Below are positions 12,467 to 24,315 of a stretch of DNA of 64,000 nucleotides, piece after piece. The position numbers were made by a program, and so were the translations under genes. The notes under the pieces were generated by a model. The model had not been told where the DNA came from and did no database searches. It saw only the letters and a list, made by a program, of their open reading frames with translations. Position 1 is the stretch's first letter. Every line of letters starts with the position of its first letter. Location of the stretch: positions 37,050,068-37,114,067 of the forward strand of contig CM059566.1 in assembly GCA_030386875.1 (NCBI GenBank), written 5' to 3'. Source of the DNA: Morinoia aosen. Taxonomy: Eukaryota; Arthropoda; Malacostraca; Amphipoda; Talitridae.

Positions 12467-12903
12467 GCCTGTACTTCAATAATAAAACACGAATATTCTG
12501 ATTTCCCCATCCTATGCCGTCTCAAAAACAGATCCCCTATGAGAATGATCATTTTTTACCGTCATACTAAAGCCCAATGCTAACCATCCTGCTTGAGAGA
12601 ATCAATGTAATCAAAAATTCAAACAACAATGATTAGCAAAACCATTTAGCCTACACTTCAATAGTTCAATAAGACACGAATATTCTGATTTCCCTCTAAG
12701 AAATAATGTAATAATTCTTTTATTCCCCACATCAAAGTGAAACTCTAAACACGAGAACAATTCGAGGATAATTCAAATGAAGACCCAAAGAACTAATTTC
12801 AATATTAACAATGAAAATCACTGCGCCCCCCACCTAGACACAATTCCATTAAAAATATGAAGACTGCACTTTACTAAAATAAACACGGACATTCTGTATT
12901 CCC
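12467..12903. repeat. Three diverged copies of a ~42-bp motif
   Basis: Segments at 12467-12508, 12649-12695 and 12862-12903 share a core like CTTCAATAATAAAACACGAA followed by TATTCTGATTTCCC. Spacings are about 182 and 213 bp. Divergence is clear but the order of landmarks is kept. This may be a very old tandem duplication of a unit near 200 bp. Confidence 0.5.
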
Positions 12904-12972
12904 ATTTATCCCATTTCAAATCAAATCGAAACACCCCAGTTGAGCATGGTATTTGAACAATTCCACAGACTG

Positions 12973-13142
12973 ATTCTCACCTCCCCATTGAAGAACTCGG
13001 AACGCTACATCTTGCACTGAGTCAGTAAATCGGCGAAGTAGACCGGCTAGCCTTCTCTCTGCGTTATTTATACGTCGCCTCGAACAAGGGGCGCGCATCT
13101 GCTAAGAGAATGCCCGCGCAAATCCTCGCCCTCTGATTGGTT
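12973..13142 (-). promoter_or_regulatory. Minus-strand promoter-like block: CCAAT box, TATA box, first-exon donor
   Basis: Read on the minus strand, an AACCAATCAGAGG element (13142-13130, matching the NF-Y consensus CCAATCAG) is followed about 60 bp later by GTATAAATAA (13073-13064). A start site near 13043 would put the CCAAT box near -95 and the TATA box near -30, both usual positions. About 60 bases further, GGGGAG|GTGAGAATC (junction at 12981/12980) is a strong splice donor. The surrounding 250 bp are GC-rich compared with the window. The elements are seen directly; their use as a promoter with a short first exon is inference. I cannot identify the downstream gene. Confidence 0.4.
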
Positions 13143-13543
13143 CGCTCTTAAGCGTCCTTTCCTTATGCGACGTGTCCCTCTCTCCACTTTGAAATTACTC
13201 CGCTCTTTACTCTCAAATACCCAGACTTCTTCGTCCCCTGTTCGTAGCTAATAAGTTTTTTTTGACCCACTATTTTCTGTGCTATTTTGTTTATTTACAA
13301 TAACTCCCGTATATGTGATGGATTTCGGACTAGCCCTTGATACAGCCTCTACCCCCTACGTGCTCCTCCCATCTGCTGATGTGGTGCACCCCTCATCCCC
13401 CCACGATCCGCGCACTGCTGCAGAGCCGGTTGCCTTCTGCGTAGCGTTGGTTTGCCGGTTGCTTGCTGCGTAGCGTTGGTTTCCATATATATATATATGC
13501 CTAATATCAATTGTATCCTAACAATACCGCAGCTTTAATTCAT
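13143..13543. other. Upstream flank of the promoter-like block and a TA microsatellite
   Basis: The flank is pyrimidine-rich. A duplicated TTGCGTAGCGTTGGTTT-like motif lies at 13432-13482. A short (AT)n run sits at 13485-13498. Confidence 0.5.
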
Positions 13544-14262
13544 AGCTCGATGACAGCTGCAGTATTATAACTACAGCAATGGCGAGCACACCAATCCAAA
13601 GAGCTTGAAAAGAGCTATAAAACGGAGTTGAATTGACGAAAAAACGTATTATGGTCGAAAAAAATGAAAAATTGAAAAAATTGGTTGTTTTCAAGAATTA
13701 CACCTATTCTCTTTTGTTGTATATTTTTTCTCAGAGTTACAGAGCTACAGCAATGAAAATTATACCAATCGAAAGGGCTTGAAAAGAGCTACAAACGCTT
13801 AAGAGTTCATTGTAGAAAACTCTGTAGTTCAAAAGATAAAAAGAAAAACATTTTTTTTTTGAAAAACACGTTTTTCTTGAAACTGATAATTGGTTTCTCA
13901 AATGTATCTCCTTCTACAATTTTAGAGCTACGAGAATGGTTTATATACCATTCGACAGGGCTTAGCAAGGTGTATCCATAAGCAATAGCATTTTTTGATA
14001 TATTCATTATTATGAAAATTACACCACATGAAAAAAAATGAAAAAATGGTAATTTTTTATTTTTTTAATTCCCAAAATCCACAAAAAGAAGTTATCGAAA
14101 TTCCCTATTGCTTATGGTTATATAGACATATAAGCAATCAGAAAACGAAGTACTGGTTCTGTAACTTCAAAGTTGTAGAAGGAGATAGATTTAAAAAAAA
14201 CCTATTTTATCATATTTTTCGAAAAAAAGTGCAGCTACAAAAATTTCGTCGAAATAACAAAT
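13544..14262. repeat. Cluster of degenerate direct and inverted repeats
   Basis: A motif like CTACAGCAATGAAAATTATA, followed by an ACCAATCGAAAGGGCTTG-like and a GAAAAGAGCTACAAA-like block, occurs at 13571, 13745 and, more diverged, 13928 (spacings 174 and 183). The third copy's flank (13897-13995, with TATCTCCTTCTACAA and CCATAAGCAATAG) is repeated in inverted orientation at 14096-14200 (CTATTGCTTATGG and TTGTAGAAGGAGATA). An inverted pair AATACCGCAGCT / AGCTGCAGTATT lies just before (13520-13567). The whole 0.7 kb therefore looks like an old repeat family that was tandemly and then invertedly duplicated. I do not recognise the family. Confidence 0.6.
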
Positions 14263-14883
14263 GATCTATGCATCATTTCACACCTACTGTGAAAATTTCA
14301 GAAAAATCCATCCATAAATATTGGACTTTTTTTACTCAGATGGCCTCCTTCAGTCAGAAGCAAACAGAAATATTTTGCTGGAAATGAGAGTGAAAATGTT
14401 GTTATATGAACATACTTCAATTACAGAAAGTTAACTACTTTCACCGTCAGTCGATCCGGCATGGTTACCGTAGGTTAGTTTAATTTCTGAATGTTTGTGC
14501 TTTAAATATGGTCTGTTTTAATTCTACGCATGGGATTGGATGTCAGTGCGAAAATCGAGGCATAATAATTTTTTTCTAACTCCTGAAAATATCTTTTACG
14601 CATAATGAAACAAATCAAATTTTAAATGTGAAAATTTTCAACATAGTCAAATTTCCTCCAATTTATTATGCCAAATGCATTCGATAAGTCAAACTATTAG
14701 GATATAAATTTTGAATTTCTCGGCTTTTGAAACTCTTTGAAATGATTAAGATACAACTTTTAAATTTCTGTGTCGCGCTCAGTCACCTTCATCTGTTGCT
14801 GGTATTTCTCGCAGGCTTAAACGTACTCAGTTTTACAGACCAAACTTGTTTCAATTCCAAGCTAAATTTATTCCATTGAGCAC
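14263..14883. other. AT-rich non-coding stretch
   Basis: No gene or repeat seen beyond ordinary A/T runs. Confidence 0.5.
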
Positions 14884-14924
14884 CATTTATTGAGTTTTAA
14901 GTCAAAATTCACGGTGTACTTTTG
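14884..14924. repeat. Dispersed 40-bp repeat, copy 2
   Basis: This copy matches 11118-11157 with a single inserted T and is in the same orientation, 3.8 kb away. Read on the minus strand, the shared segment ends in CTCAATAAATG, which contains an AATAAA polyadenylation-like hexamer. It may be the 3' end of a retroposed sequence, but the identical boundary on both sides is unusual for that. Confidence 0.85.
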
Positions 14925-17900
14925 ACTGTGTTTTGGTTTTCTGGCTATGGTCTTACATTCATTGATGGGCACAATTTGCAGGACTTCAAGCATCCATGAC
15001 GAGTCTATCAATCTCGCTGGTCATCAGCGGCGGAGCCATCCATTCTGCGTCTTTCTGAAGACCTCAGCCGTGGAAACTTGGGGCCACTTCTGCATAATCT
15101 TGGCGGCCGCGGTGTGTGGCTGAGGACGTTGGGAAAGGAGTGCGCGGGGTGATTCGGTGATCACAGGGCGTTCGACCTACATGTGTGAGGCTCAAACGGG
15201 AGTGGTGGTGACCACAGGATTTCCGACGTATGTTCCACAAGATGATATGGAAGTGAACACAGGAAGTTTTGTGCACTGCAAAACGCGGTATTTCTACCAG
15301 GCATGCATTTTTCGCTGGCAGCAGTTATGTGATGAACACAGCAATAATGAGGATGAAACTAACTGCGACTGAGACAAGTTCGATACATAAACACAAGCTT
15401 ATAAGAGTTTTTGTATCTGTCTGCATACACGTTGTTCGGTTGGCGTTGTACGCAAGAGTAGCATGAAAGCCATGGTGAAAGAAAAGTTCAATATATACTA
15501 AGGTATTGAGGAATTGAACAAATATTATAGGTACAACGCAGAATTTTACGATCTCGGCGATTCGAGAGCTTTAACGAACCTTTTTCTGAATACTTTAGTG
15601 TACGGAGCATAACACTTTTGTCCTCAATATTGGTATTCTATTTAGGTAATCAGTTCCTCAAATTAATGCTTTGTTAGAAGAGTAACCAACAGTCACTGGT
15701 TTATCCTAAGCAAAAAATTAGTTTTCTATTTTATCTGCCGGCATTAGTCTTATACAGATTCTAATCTGCGGACTTTTCGAATACGAGCGAGTGCCCAAGT
15801 TCTTCAGCAGTGTTCTTCTATACAAATACTCAAATTTTCTTGGAAAGTCGAATAAACACATTCATTTCAGTCAATGCCTCGTTCCCTGTAGCCTCTACTA
15901 CTATTTTTATCGCCTTTCATTCGTACGAGGTTTTGACTCTTCATGTCCTTTTGAAGGGGCCAAAGAACATTACAAGGACTCGGCAGCTCATTGGTGCTCG
16001 TCCAAATCTGGAGCATTGAAGGGAAATTGTCGAGTGAACCTCCTTTGCTGCAAAGGTTACGACGAAGGTCCATTGTACGACCTCTGGAGGTGACACTTTA
16101 CGAGGCAAGAATTTTTTCTGCTTCACATCGCTTGAAAAAGTGGAATTGCTGAATACTACGTACAATTGCATATTATAAATGATTTATCCTGCTCGAGGCG
16201 TTACTTGTATCTCTTTTTTGAATAAGCGTAGCAAAAATTTAACCATAATTGTAGATTCAACGAATCATGAAAGGTTTCCAGATTAAAATTGATTTTATTA
16301 CTTTTGAGCCTTTCTGTGTCTTAGACATACAGTTTATAGAATGAATTACCTTAGTCAGAACATGTGTAGATCAGCTTAGTATTTGGTCGGTAATTTTTGT
16401 AATTCCCAGCTGAAAATAGAAAATTATTTTTCAACGTTCTATGAACGACTATTTGATTACGCGATGTTCTAAAGATACTTTTCAATAAGTTAGGGCAAAG
16501 CAAATTATGTTCGTCGAATTGAAGTTCGTATTATTGAAATGATCTTCAAACGCTTGCATCCTTATTAAATCAACTAGGTTTAGAATAGGTGTACACAATA
16601 ATGATAGTCAACTGTATTGCATCTTTTTTGTAAGTTACGTGTGGGGTTCAGTATATCAATTTCTGAAAAATTTACAACCTCTAAATTCACTTACTGTTCA
16701 TAATTTCGTTCCACCTCATTTTATAATTCGAGAGCCCAGAGTTCAGCAGCAGAGGAGAAGATTTAGTCTATATTCCGCAGATTTTTATTAGGGAGATATG
16801 TTCACTTTTATCTAACGTCTGGCGGAGCTCGAGATACGAGTTCTTTTGATGAAAGTCGGTCAGATGGAAAAAGCTCCTTCAGTGCGGTCATAATTCAAGG
16901 CTTGTCGACAGCTCTTGTTCAGCCAACCTTATTTTTTTTAATAAAGTTTGTGGGAGAGCGAGTGCATTACTGTGCAAGCTCCTCGCTGTATAGCTCTTCA
17001 CTGTCTGATGTGGAGCTTTTGTGTTCAATTTAGACTGCTTTAATATCTTGTAATAGACCATCTCATTAATAATCAAGATACTCTATGCCGTACGTTTTTA
17101 ATTAAGGTCTAGCCCAGACTGTTGAATACAATTCTTTGCAATCCTTTGTTCGTGAATATGACAGGATCTTGAATCTTGACTTCGGATCATGAGAAACGTG
17201 TTTTTCTGAGAGAAAAACTCTAGAAAAAAATTCTCAGACTTCCAATTTTGAAAACATTGTAGTCATTATTTTGAAGCACACACGCGATTTGATCTTTTCT
17301 ATTGCACTTTCTTCCATAGGTAAATTGTGCGGGGCTGCCAAAGGAAATCTAACTCTTCACTCATGCGAATCGATCTCTCTGTCAGTGTACTAAAGTCACG
17401 TCGCAATCTTTTGCTAGAAAATTGTTCCATTTTTAGAATGAAGTTAATGAAAGGAATATCAAATGGAAAAATTTTAATGTTTACAAACATAACTGAAAGT
17501 TTTTTGATCATATTGCCTTATAAAGGGCTTTTTGAGAAGGTAATATTCAGCATTTTTAAAAGAAAAAGTTTCATCTCTCAAAAAAAGTTTTGCCCCAAAC
17601 TAAGCATGAATGTCAATACACTCGTGATTAGTTAAGTTCCTGTCCCGGAAAAACCTGAGGAAAATGTATTATTTTGGTATAGACATCAGCTTATTGGCAA
17701 TGCATACATTAGAAGGCTTCCTTAGAAACATAAATTATTTCCCATAGTCGAGAGTTGAAATTGAAGACAGGAAGTCTCAAGTCTACGGTAATTACTTCCA
17801 AAATTTAAGTAACTAAGTGTGCATTGAAGTCTACCATTCCGCAGCAAAAATCATTTTGTAACGAAAGCCAAGAGCAATACTAAAAACTTTGTGAGTTTTT

Positions 17901-18350
17901 GTTTTGAATATAAAATTATATTAAAAAAGGAGTGATAATACATTAATAACTACACCAAAATCCTGTCAACGGTTGAGGAAAATATTAAGTGATAAAAACA
18001 AATTTAAAGCCGAAACAAGGATTCATGATAAGCATTGTCCTCGGTCGCAGACTTGTTTATCATTTTCACTTCTGGTATTATCAACCTAAATTTTTATATG
18101 ACAAATCGAGACAAAAGTAGATAAATGGAGAAGCAAAACCAATACAGTTGGGTGGAAGACAGAAAATATACAAGTCAATGAACTAAAGACGAATGGGAGG
18201 TTGAACAAAGAAGCTTACGAGAGAAGACACAAGGATAATGAAAATACAGCAAATAAATGGTGCGGAAATGTAAAATCCGAAAAATTAACGCAAATACGTA
18301 ATTCTTAAACTATTTAATGCTCGAGCAGATGCATTGGAGAGCTGTGGGAT
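14925..18350. other. Mostly featureless stretch with one GC-rich patch
   Basis: From about 14990 to 15270 the sequence is GC-rich and contains CGGCGGAGCC and GGCGGCCGCGGTG. Overlapping 60-100-codon frames lie at 15157-15466 and, further on in AT-rich sequence, at 15791-16093. None shows a family motif that I can name. The rest (16100-18350) shows no repeats and no genes. Confidence 0.4.
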
Positions 18351-18494
18351 TTGACTCCAACCCTGTGGCTGCGGCTTGACTCCAACTCTGAGGCTGCGGC
18401 TTGACTCCAACTCTGTGGCTGCGGCTTGACTCCAACTCTGTGGCTGCGGCTTGACTCCAACTGTGTGGCTGCGGCTTGACTCCAACTCTGCGGC
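18351..18494. repeat. 25-bp minisatellite, about 5.8 copies
   Basis: The unit is TTGACTCCAACTCTGTGGCT plus GCGGC. Copies run 18351-18375, 18376-18400, 18401-18425, 18426-18450, 18451-18475 and a partial one to 18494. Differences are single substitutions. Because 25 is not a multiple of three, the minus-strand frames across it cycle through the same peptide in three phases; they are artefacts. Confidence 0.95.
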
Positions 18495-21400
18495 TTGGCC
18501 TCGGCTATGCACTCCCAGCTCATGAAGTTTTTGGCCTATGTACTTCGCCTGCTCTAAAGAGTTCCCACACAGTGATATCCGCTTGTTATATTAAATGCTC
18601 TTATTGATTTACGCTTATAATCCCCTATGCATTGAACGAAAAAGCTGGACGCAGTATAGGAAAACATTTCTTAAAATTGCTCATGTATAGATGCATGAAC
18701 TTTTTCATGCGTTTACTCACATCACATCTTTTCAGAACATATTAAAGTGAATACAAGGAAACTGAAATGGCAGCATAATAGATTCATTGCTCTCAGGTAT
18801 GCGAGACGCTTCCGTGGAACCACCAAGGCTACCTTCCTCTTGTGCGATTTGTTCACAAACTTTCCCTCCAGCTCCAGAAGTGCGACCAGCTGCTAGTGGA
18901 AAATATAAAAACGAAGATTTTCCACGTTATATTTCCTCTCTTAGTACGTCCATCGTTTCTCCGAACTTTGGACTCCCGCATAATCGTTCCCGTATATATT
19001 AATTTTGATAAGGCATAAAATTGGAACGAGCATCGTCCTCGAAAGGCATCGAATTTCTATTCTGATTCCGATGTTGGTTTGCTTGCTCTCAGCAAACGTT
19101 CCTGACAAATTATCCGCTGAAATAAAAATTGCTGAAGGCGATACCGATAGCTTGTTCTCTTCACTGATGCTTTTTAATATTCAGAACCCTTTATTTGCAG
19201 TCAATTAAATGCGAGATACAGATATAAATACGAGTTTAAAGGGAATTTATTGCCAACGTAACGAGTTACTTCGTGTTACAGAGGCTTACCTTAGAAAATT
19301 TGTCTTTGCCTAAAAGAAAAATGCTGGGTAAAATATTGGTACTCAGATGAAAACAAGCTTTTCTAGTTTAAAGTAGTCAGACTTTTTTCCCTTATCCTTG
19401 CTACAATCTTCTGAAGTATAGTTGAGGGACAACGACTTTTGTTTAATTATTTTCGAGGCTCAATAGTTATGTCGGAATACGTTAATAGACTGCATTTATT
19501 AATACTGTATCGGTTGTGTATGTTAGCATTTCCAGATTTATATAATTACCAATAAAGCTGGAAGATTTGGTGCTTAAATTCTTGAAGAGTAACCTAGAAA
19601 TAAGTCTTCGAAACCTACTGCCACCAAGTTTTTATTTCATTATGCTCATGACATGTAGGAAAATAGTGTGGAGGGAGCTGGTGTTGGGAATGTTAGCTTT
19701 TGTCCAAAATTATCTCCGGACTTTCGAACTTGCTTTCCTTGGAGCACTCAGAGAAAAGAGTTCATCTACTTTGTTTCCAAACCGGAGCATCAGAACGTAT
19801 CTTTGTGCTAATAAGAGTAAATGCTTTCAAATAATCGCATGTTAATCGTGAATATAAACGGAAGGACATTTTTTTGCCAAATTATGACCGTTATTTTAAT
19901 TGTCCGCGTTTATATGACGATGAAACGATAAATACAGAAATCCAAAACTATTAACCAGCATAACTGAATCCCACATGGGAAAACACAATAATTAAATAAA
20001 TTGAAATTTATTACGCGAGATTAAATCATTTGACCCTCATTGTATTCACTGTCTACTAGGATTCATTTAAAAGAGCTCATACTTTTTAACTGTTAAAGCA
20101 AGTATTGCTGCGTCTGTTCCTGCACGAGTTTAGCATCCTCTTTCCTCTGCTTGTGTTCTTTTTTCTACTGAAGAGACCCAAGATCGTGTATGGTGAGCCT
20201 TGCGAGAATATGATGGGGTTGATGGAAGCTTAAATTCTGCTGCGGTGGTTTAAAGCTCAGCAGGTGAAGTGCAAGAATATTGTGTCTATAGTTATTTTGG
20301 GTAACGGTTATTAAGTTAGTTTAAGTAATAGCAAAGTAGGATTAAACACACCTTTAAAACAAGGTATTTTTCAGGTGGGTTAAAATAGGCGAGGGTTGGA
20401 TGTAAGTAGGCCAAAAATCTCTAACTTTACTATTCATTTTTACAAAAGCTCATTTCAATTTAATTGTAGTTTCAATCACAGTGAGTTGAATTAGTTTTGT
20501 TTTCAATAAAACCATTTTTTAAGAGCCACTCAAACTTTTTCCTACTCATCTCATCACATTCAAAAAAGCTCATTTTTTTATGGTTGCACCAAAAATATCG
20601 GATTTGAAGTTCATTAAGATGATTCATTTTCCTCATTTCGCAAGACAAGCTCTCGGTACTCAAATCAGGGTTTTGAATTCAGCCAACAGAAAATGGCGCA
20701 CCCACAAACTGCACCAGAATCTCACTGGGCCAAAAGCAAAACTCTGCTCAGTTTGCACATTTGGTATCACATGATGTAGCAGGCGAGGCCGAGGAGTGGC
20801 ACTTCATTCACAGGTCGTCCGTGAACTAATTAGTGCACTAATGAGACCCATAACTCTGCCGCCCTCCTGCAGCTTGTGCTCTTCTCCACAACGAATATTG
20901 TAGTCCGGGCTGTCATTACTAACAGCCATCCCAGTGAGCGACCTTGTCTGCTGGCAATGGTCTCTGTATCTCCGAGTTAGATTACGGTTCTGCATTTTAG
21001 AAGTTTAGAGTTTTATTTCGGCAACGTGGCGTTTGGTGTTTAGTTCAGCTGTCATTGAGTGACCCTTTGAGTCTTTTTCTACGACCACTTTCAAGTCTTC
21101 GTTTGGCCTGAAGACTGCAGCCAATAAAGAGATTAAAGCGTTTGATATAAGTCTTCTACAGAAAATGATCCACTTTGTTTCTATCAGAGCGTGTCAATAC
21201 TTTAAGGGTCTTCCAAAAGAATGGATTTTCTTCTTTGAATATGGTTGATTTTTACTAAATGTATTAAAACAGTTGACAATGAACAGCCCTCATGGTGAAT
21301 CGTAAATTATTATCTAAATAGACTTAGAGCTTAGCGCGTATTATCTAAGCAATTGACTCATAACAAGGTGATTTAACGTTGCTTGATAAACGGGAAATTC

Positions 21401-22249
21401 TGGAAATAACTGATGAAGGGTAAATTAGTAGTATTCTAATAGGTCAGTTTAAGGTTAGGAGGACTACTCTCTTTAACATCAGAAGCCAGAAGAATAAGCC
21501 ATTGAAAGCTACGGTATCATTTTTGAATTCCAATAAAAAAATTTTTTATTTTATCTTTTTTCATCATTTTTCAAATAATGAAATAATTTTTTCATCCTTT
21601 TCGAATTACAAGGGAAAGATTTTTTCATTGTGACCAGTAAAATGTATGGTAATTAGAACCCCATATATTGAGTGATATAAAAAAGTCGTGCACTTTATTT
21701 TCATCTTCTCCATATATTTTGCATTTGGTTATTTCTTACTTAATTTATTTTACAAACATGTATTGAGAAACATTCCAGAAGTGCTAATCAAGCTGTAAAG
21801 ACCTGTTTTCGTTTCATTTATTTCGAAGAAACGACGACCTGTGGAAAGTATCAGTCAGTATTTGATAAAGGATGTATCTCTGGGTGTCATAATGGTTAAA
21901 AATCAACTCGACTCAACTGTACAGTTACCGGTATGAATATCAAAACAATACAGAGAACCAAACCACGCTGAAATAAGATAGCGAACCCGGTTCATCTCGT
22001 GGAGATTGTGGGAGGTTTATCATTCTGAATGACTGATGCAGGTGCTCCTTGAAGAGATTGATGAAGAAAATAGGCGTTCATCAACATGAACGATAAGTAG
22101 CGAGTTATATGAAAGTTCAAAAATATTTTCCTAAAGGAAACATAATTTTTGGATAATAGGGTAATAAATAAAATTCCTAAAGAAACCCTAACGAGATCTA
22201 AAGAAAATGAATTTAGGAAAATTCAAATGCACCAGGAAACTGTCTGCAA
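18495..22249. other. Non-coding stretch
   Basis: No tandem repeat or transposon terminus was recognised in 3.7 kb. Short frames at 18787-19002, 19005-19208 and 19567-19845 (plus) are unremarkable. A moderately GC-rich patch lies at 20690-20960. Confidence 0.45.
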
Positions 22250-22680
22250 CAAATCCGAAAAAAACGTTTGTTGTTTGCTACAGAACACTAAGCTTAAAGT
22301 ACTGACGATTGGAAGCATGTAATATGGCCCGGTGATCTTGAGATCCTCTCTCAAAATGGGTAGGGCGACAGCCCCATGAAAGAAGGTATTGAACTGTCTG
22401 ACGTTCTCCTTACTGTTCAGGCGTTTGGAGGCGACGAAATCATTTGGCGCTTGATTTACTCGGATGGGTATATATTTGCCACTCTTTACTATAAAAAATG
22501 AACTCCCAGAAATTTTTGCAAGTACTTCAACCTTACTTGGCATTTTCTTTTCTTTATGGCAACGGGATCTTTCAGAACGACAATGCTCTCATCCACGGAG
22601 CTAGAAATGTTCAATGTAAGTTTGTATAGAATGAGGAAATAATTGAGAACATAAGCTGGCCCCCACAATCTCAAGATTAG
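22250..22680 (-). pseudogene. Probable piggyBac-type transposase fragment
   Basis: Read from 22680 downwards, one frame gives a P..VLNYF segment and then SSVDESIVVLKDPVAIK (22599-22549). This resembles the first catalytic-Asp motif of piggyBac transposases (SVDESM.xFKGR..IK). After a frameshift near 22550 the next frame contains FNTFFHGAVALPIL (about 22393-22352), resembling the second-Asp motif FDNFFTS.xLL with Asp replaced by Asn. The two motifs are about 68 codons apart, against roughly 78 in the type element, so some sequence is lost. No third motif, Cys-rich C-terminus or TTAA boundary is seen. The call rests on two short motifs in the right order and could be wrong. Confidence 0.4.
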
Positions 22681-23989
22681 AACCCAATTGCAAGTTTTGG
22701 GAATGAGCTCGAAAGGAGTTTGCTAAACTCATCAACTCTTCCTTCAACATTTACCACTGTGGCTATAGCTTACTTTTAATATGCCTTAAAAATGAGCAGT
22801 TGAGGATGTAGAGTTTTATAGAATCAATGCCTATTAGAATGAAAGCCGTAATTCGAGCTAAATCAGTCTAATCGCTCAATAATAAATTTTCATCAAGCGA
22901 ATTTTATGTTAAGTGTTCATACACATGTTGAAAATGTAATTGTTTGAATTTAAAAATCAGTTAATTAAACCCTGCAATAATTAAATCCTCAAACTTGAGC
23001 GGCACAGTGTAACTGGAACATTTCACGTGTTCTAGTTATAGAAATTATGAGGTATAATATAGCTTGAGTCCGTTTATTTCTGTGAACCCTCCTTCTATAA
23101 GGAGTCAAGTTCAGTTTTGAATGCAAATTTGCGGCAGAAGTATCTTGACAAAAAGACCAAAAACTGTGCAGTTTATGCCCCGCACTGAACGTGAAAAGAT
23201 TAAGACTTTCACAAAGGATTGATCAGCGAAGCTTTCAGTGAGCTTAATCAATCTCGAGCAGTAAAAGTTTCTCTCAAAGGACGAGTACGATCAAAATCAA
23301 AGACATCGTATAAAAACAGCAAGTGGAAGAACTTAACGAACGCAGTTTGCAAGTTAGTCGCAAGCTGTCAATGCTCTGGTTCTCAAAGTCATTTTCTTGC
23401 TGATCAAAGCTCGCAATCATGAAGGTTTGAAAGTTGCGCGCCCGACGTTTTTGTTCTTCAACTTTTTCAAGAAGTTAAGCCGTTCAGCCTACTACCTTCC
23501 CTCCCTGGCAGCTGCAAGGAGGGACTTTGTTGCGCTGGGCACTAACTCCGTCCTGACACAGGGCACAAAAATACAGCATTAGAATCTTTGTTGCGAGCAA
23601 AAGAAAGGCTTGTGTTTCTTCCAATTACGCTTCTTACAGGGCCGGCTAGGAAAGGAACAAAAAGCTGTAAATTAGAGTGAGTGGAGAAGCTTTTCTCTAA
23701 TTGTTGTCAATAAAAAAGATATAAGTTGTAAAGTACCTCTGAAATGTTTGCGAAATAACGGTGCTGTGACCACGCTTGCTATATTCCCTACCGATCCACG
23801 TTTCAGCCTACCTGTCCACCGAATGTCAGCCCGCCATTCGAATGTCAGCCCGCCCACTCATATACTCTGGCACTGAACTACCTCTGGATCTACTGTATGT
23901 GCAAGTGTGAACTGTAATTCATTCTCTGAAGGAAAAAAAAACAACTTGCAATGTTCTTTCCTGCATTCAAATTGAAAACATCTTCTATC
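22681..23989. other. Non-coding stretch
   Basis: No gene is supported. A frame at 23219-23422 (plus) is rich in Ser/Lys but shows no family signature. A CAGGGCCGGCTAGG sequence near 23638 resembles some hAT ends, but no partner was found. Confidence 0.4.
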
Positions 23990-24315
23990 AGGAAATTAAG
24001 TGTCCCAAGTTTTAGTTCTGTACAACATTTTTGTACACACGTTAGTCGGCTATTGTTCGGAAATCGTTCGCTTTGGATCTTGTGTGACTCGTCTGGTTGT
24101 AAAATTTACATCTGAGTGAGACATGAAGCACTGGACTATTGAAAAAAAACCCAGGAAATTACGTCTCTCATGTTCTAGCTCTGAACAACATTTTTGTACA
24201 CACGTTAGTCGGCTTTTGTTCGGTAATCGTCCGCTTTGGATCTTGTGTGACTCGTCTGGTTGTAAAATTTACATCTGAAGGAGACATGAAGCACTGGACT
24301 ATTGAACAAAATCCC
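23990..24315. repeat. 163-bp tandem duplication, two copies
   Basis: Copy 1 is 23990-24152 and copy 2 is 24153-24315. They are highly similar throughout, sharing for example TTTTTGTACACACGTTAGTC, TTTGGATCTTGTGTGACTCG and GACATGAAGCACTGGACTAT. The boundary AGGAAATTA is visible at both starts. After copy 2 the similarity stops at once. The unit is not a multiple of three, so the reading frame that spans copy 2 (24139-24363) is probably fortuitous. Confidence 0.95.

Noticed and set aside
15791..16171. Overlapping plus and minus frames of 68-100 codons
   Set aside because: No strand shows a recognisable motif, splice context or composition that favours it.
18285..18523. Two overlapping minus-strand repeat peptides
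   Set aside because: The 25-bp unit shifts phase each copy, so the peptide similarity is a by-product of the minisatellite.
23638..23660. CAGGGCCGGCTAGG as a hAT transposon end
   Set aside because: No partner inverted repeat or target duplication was found within about 3 kb.
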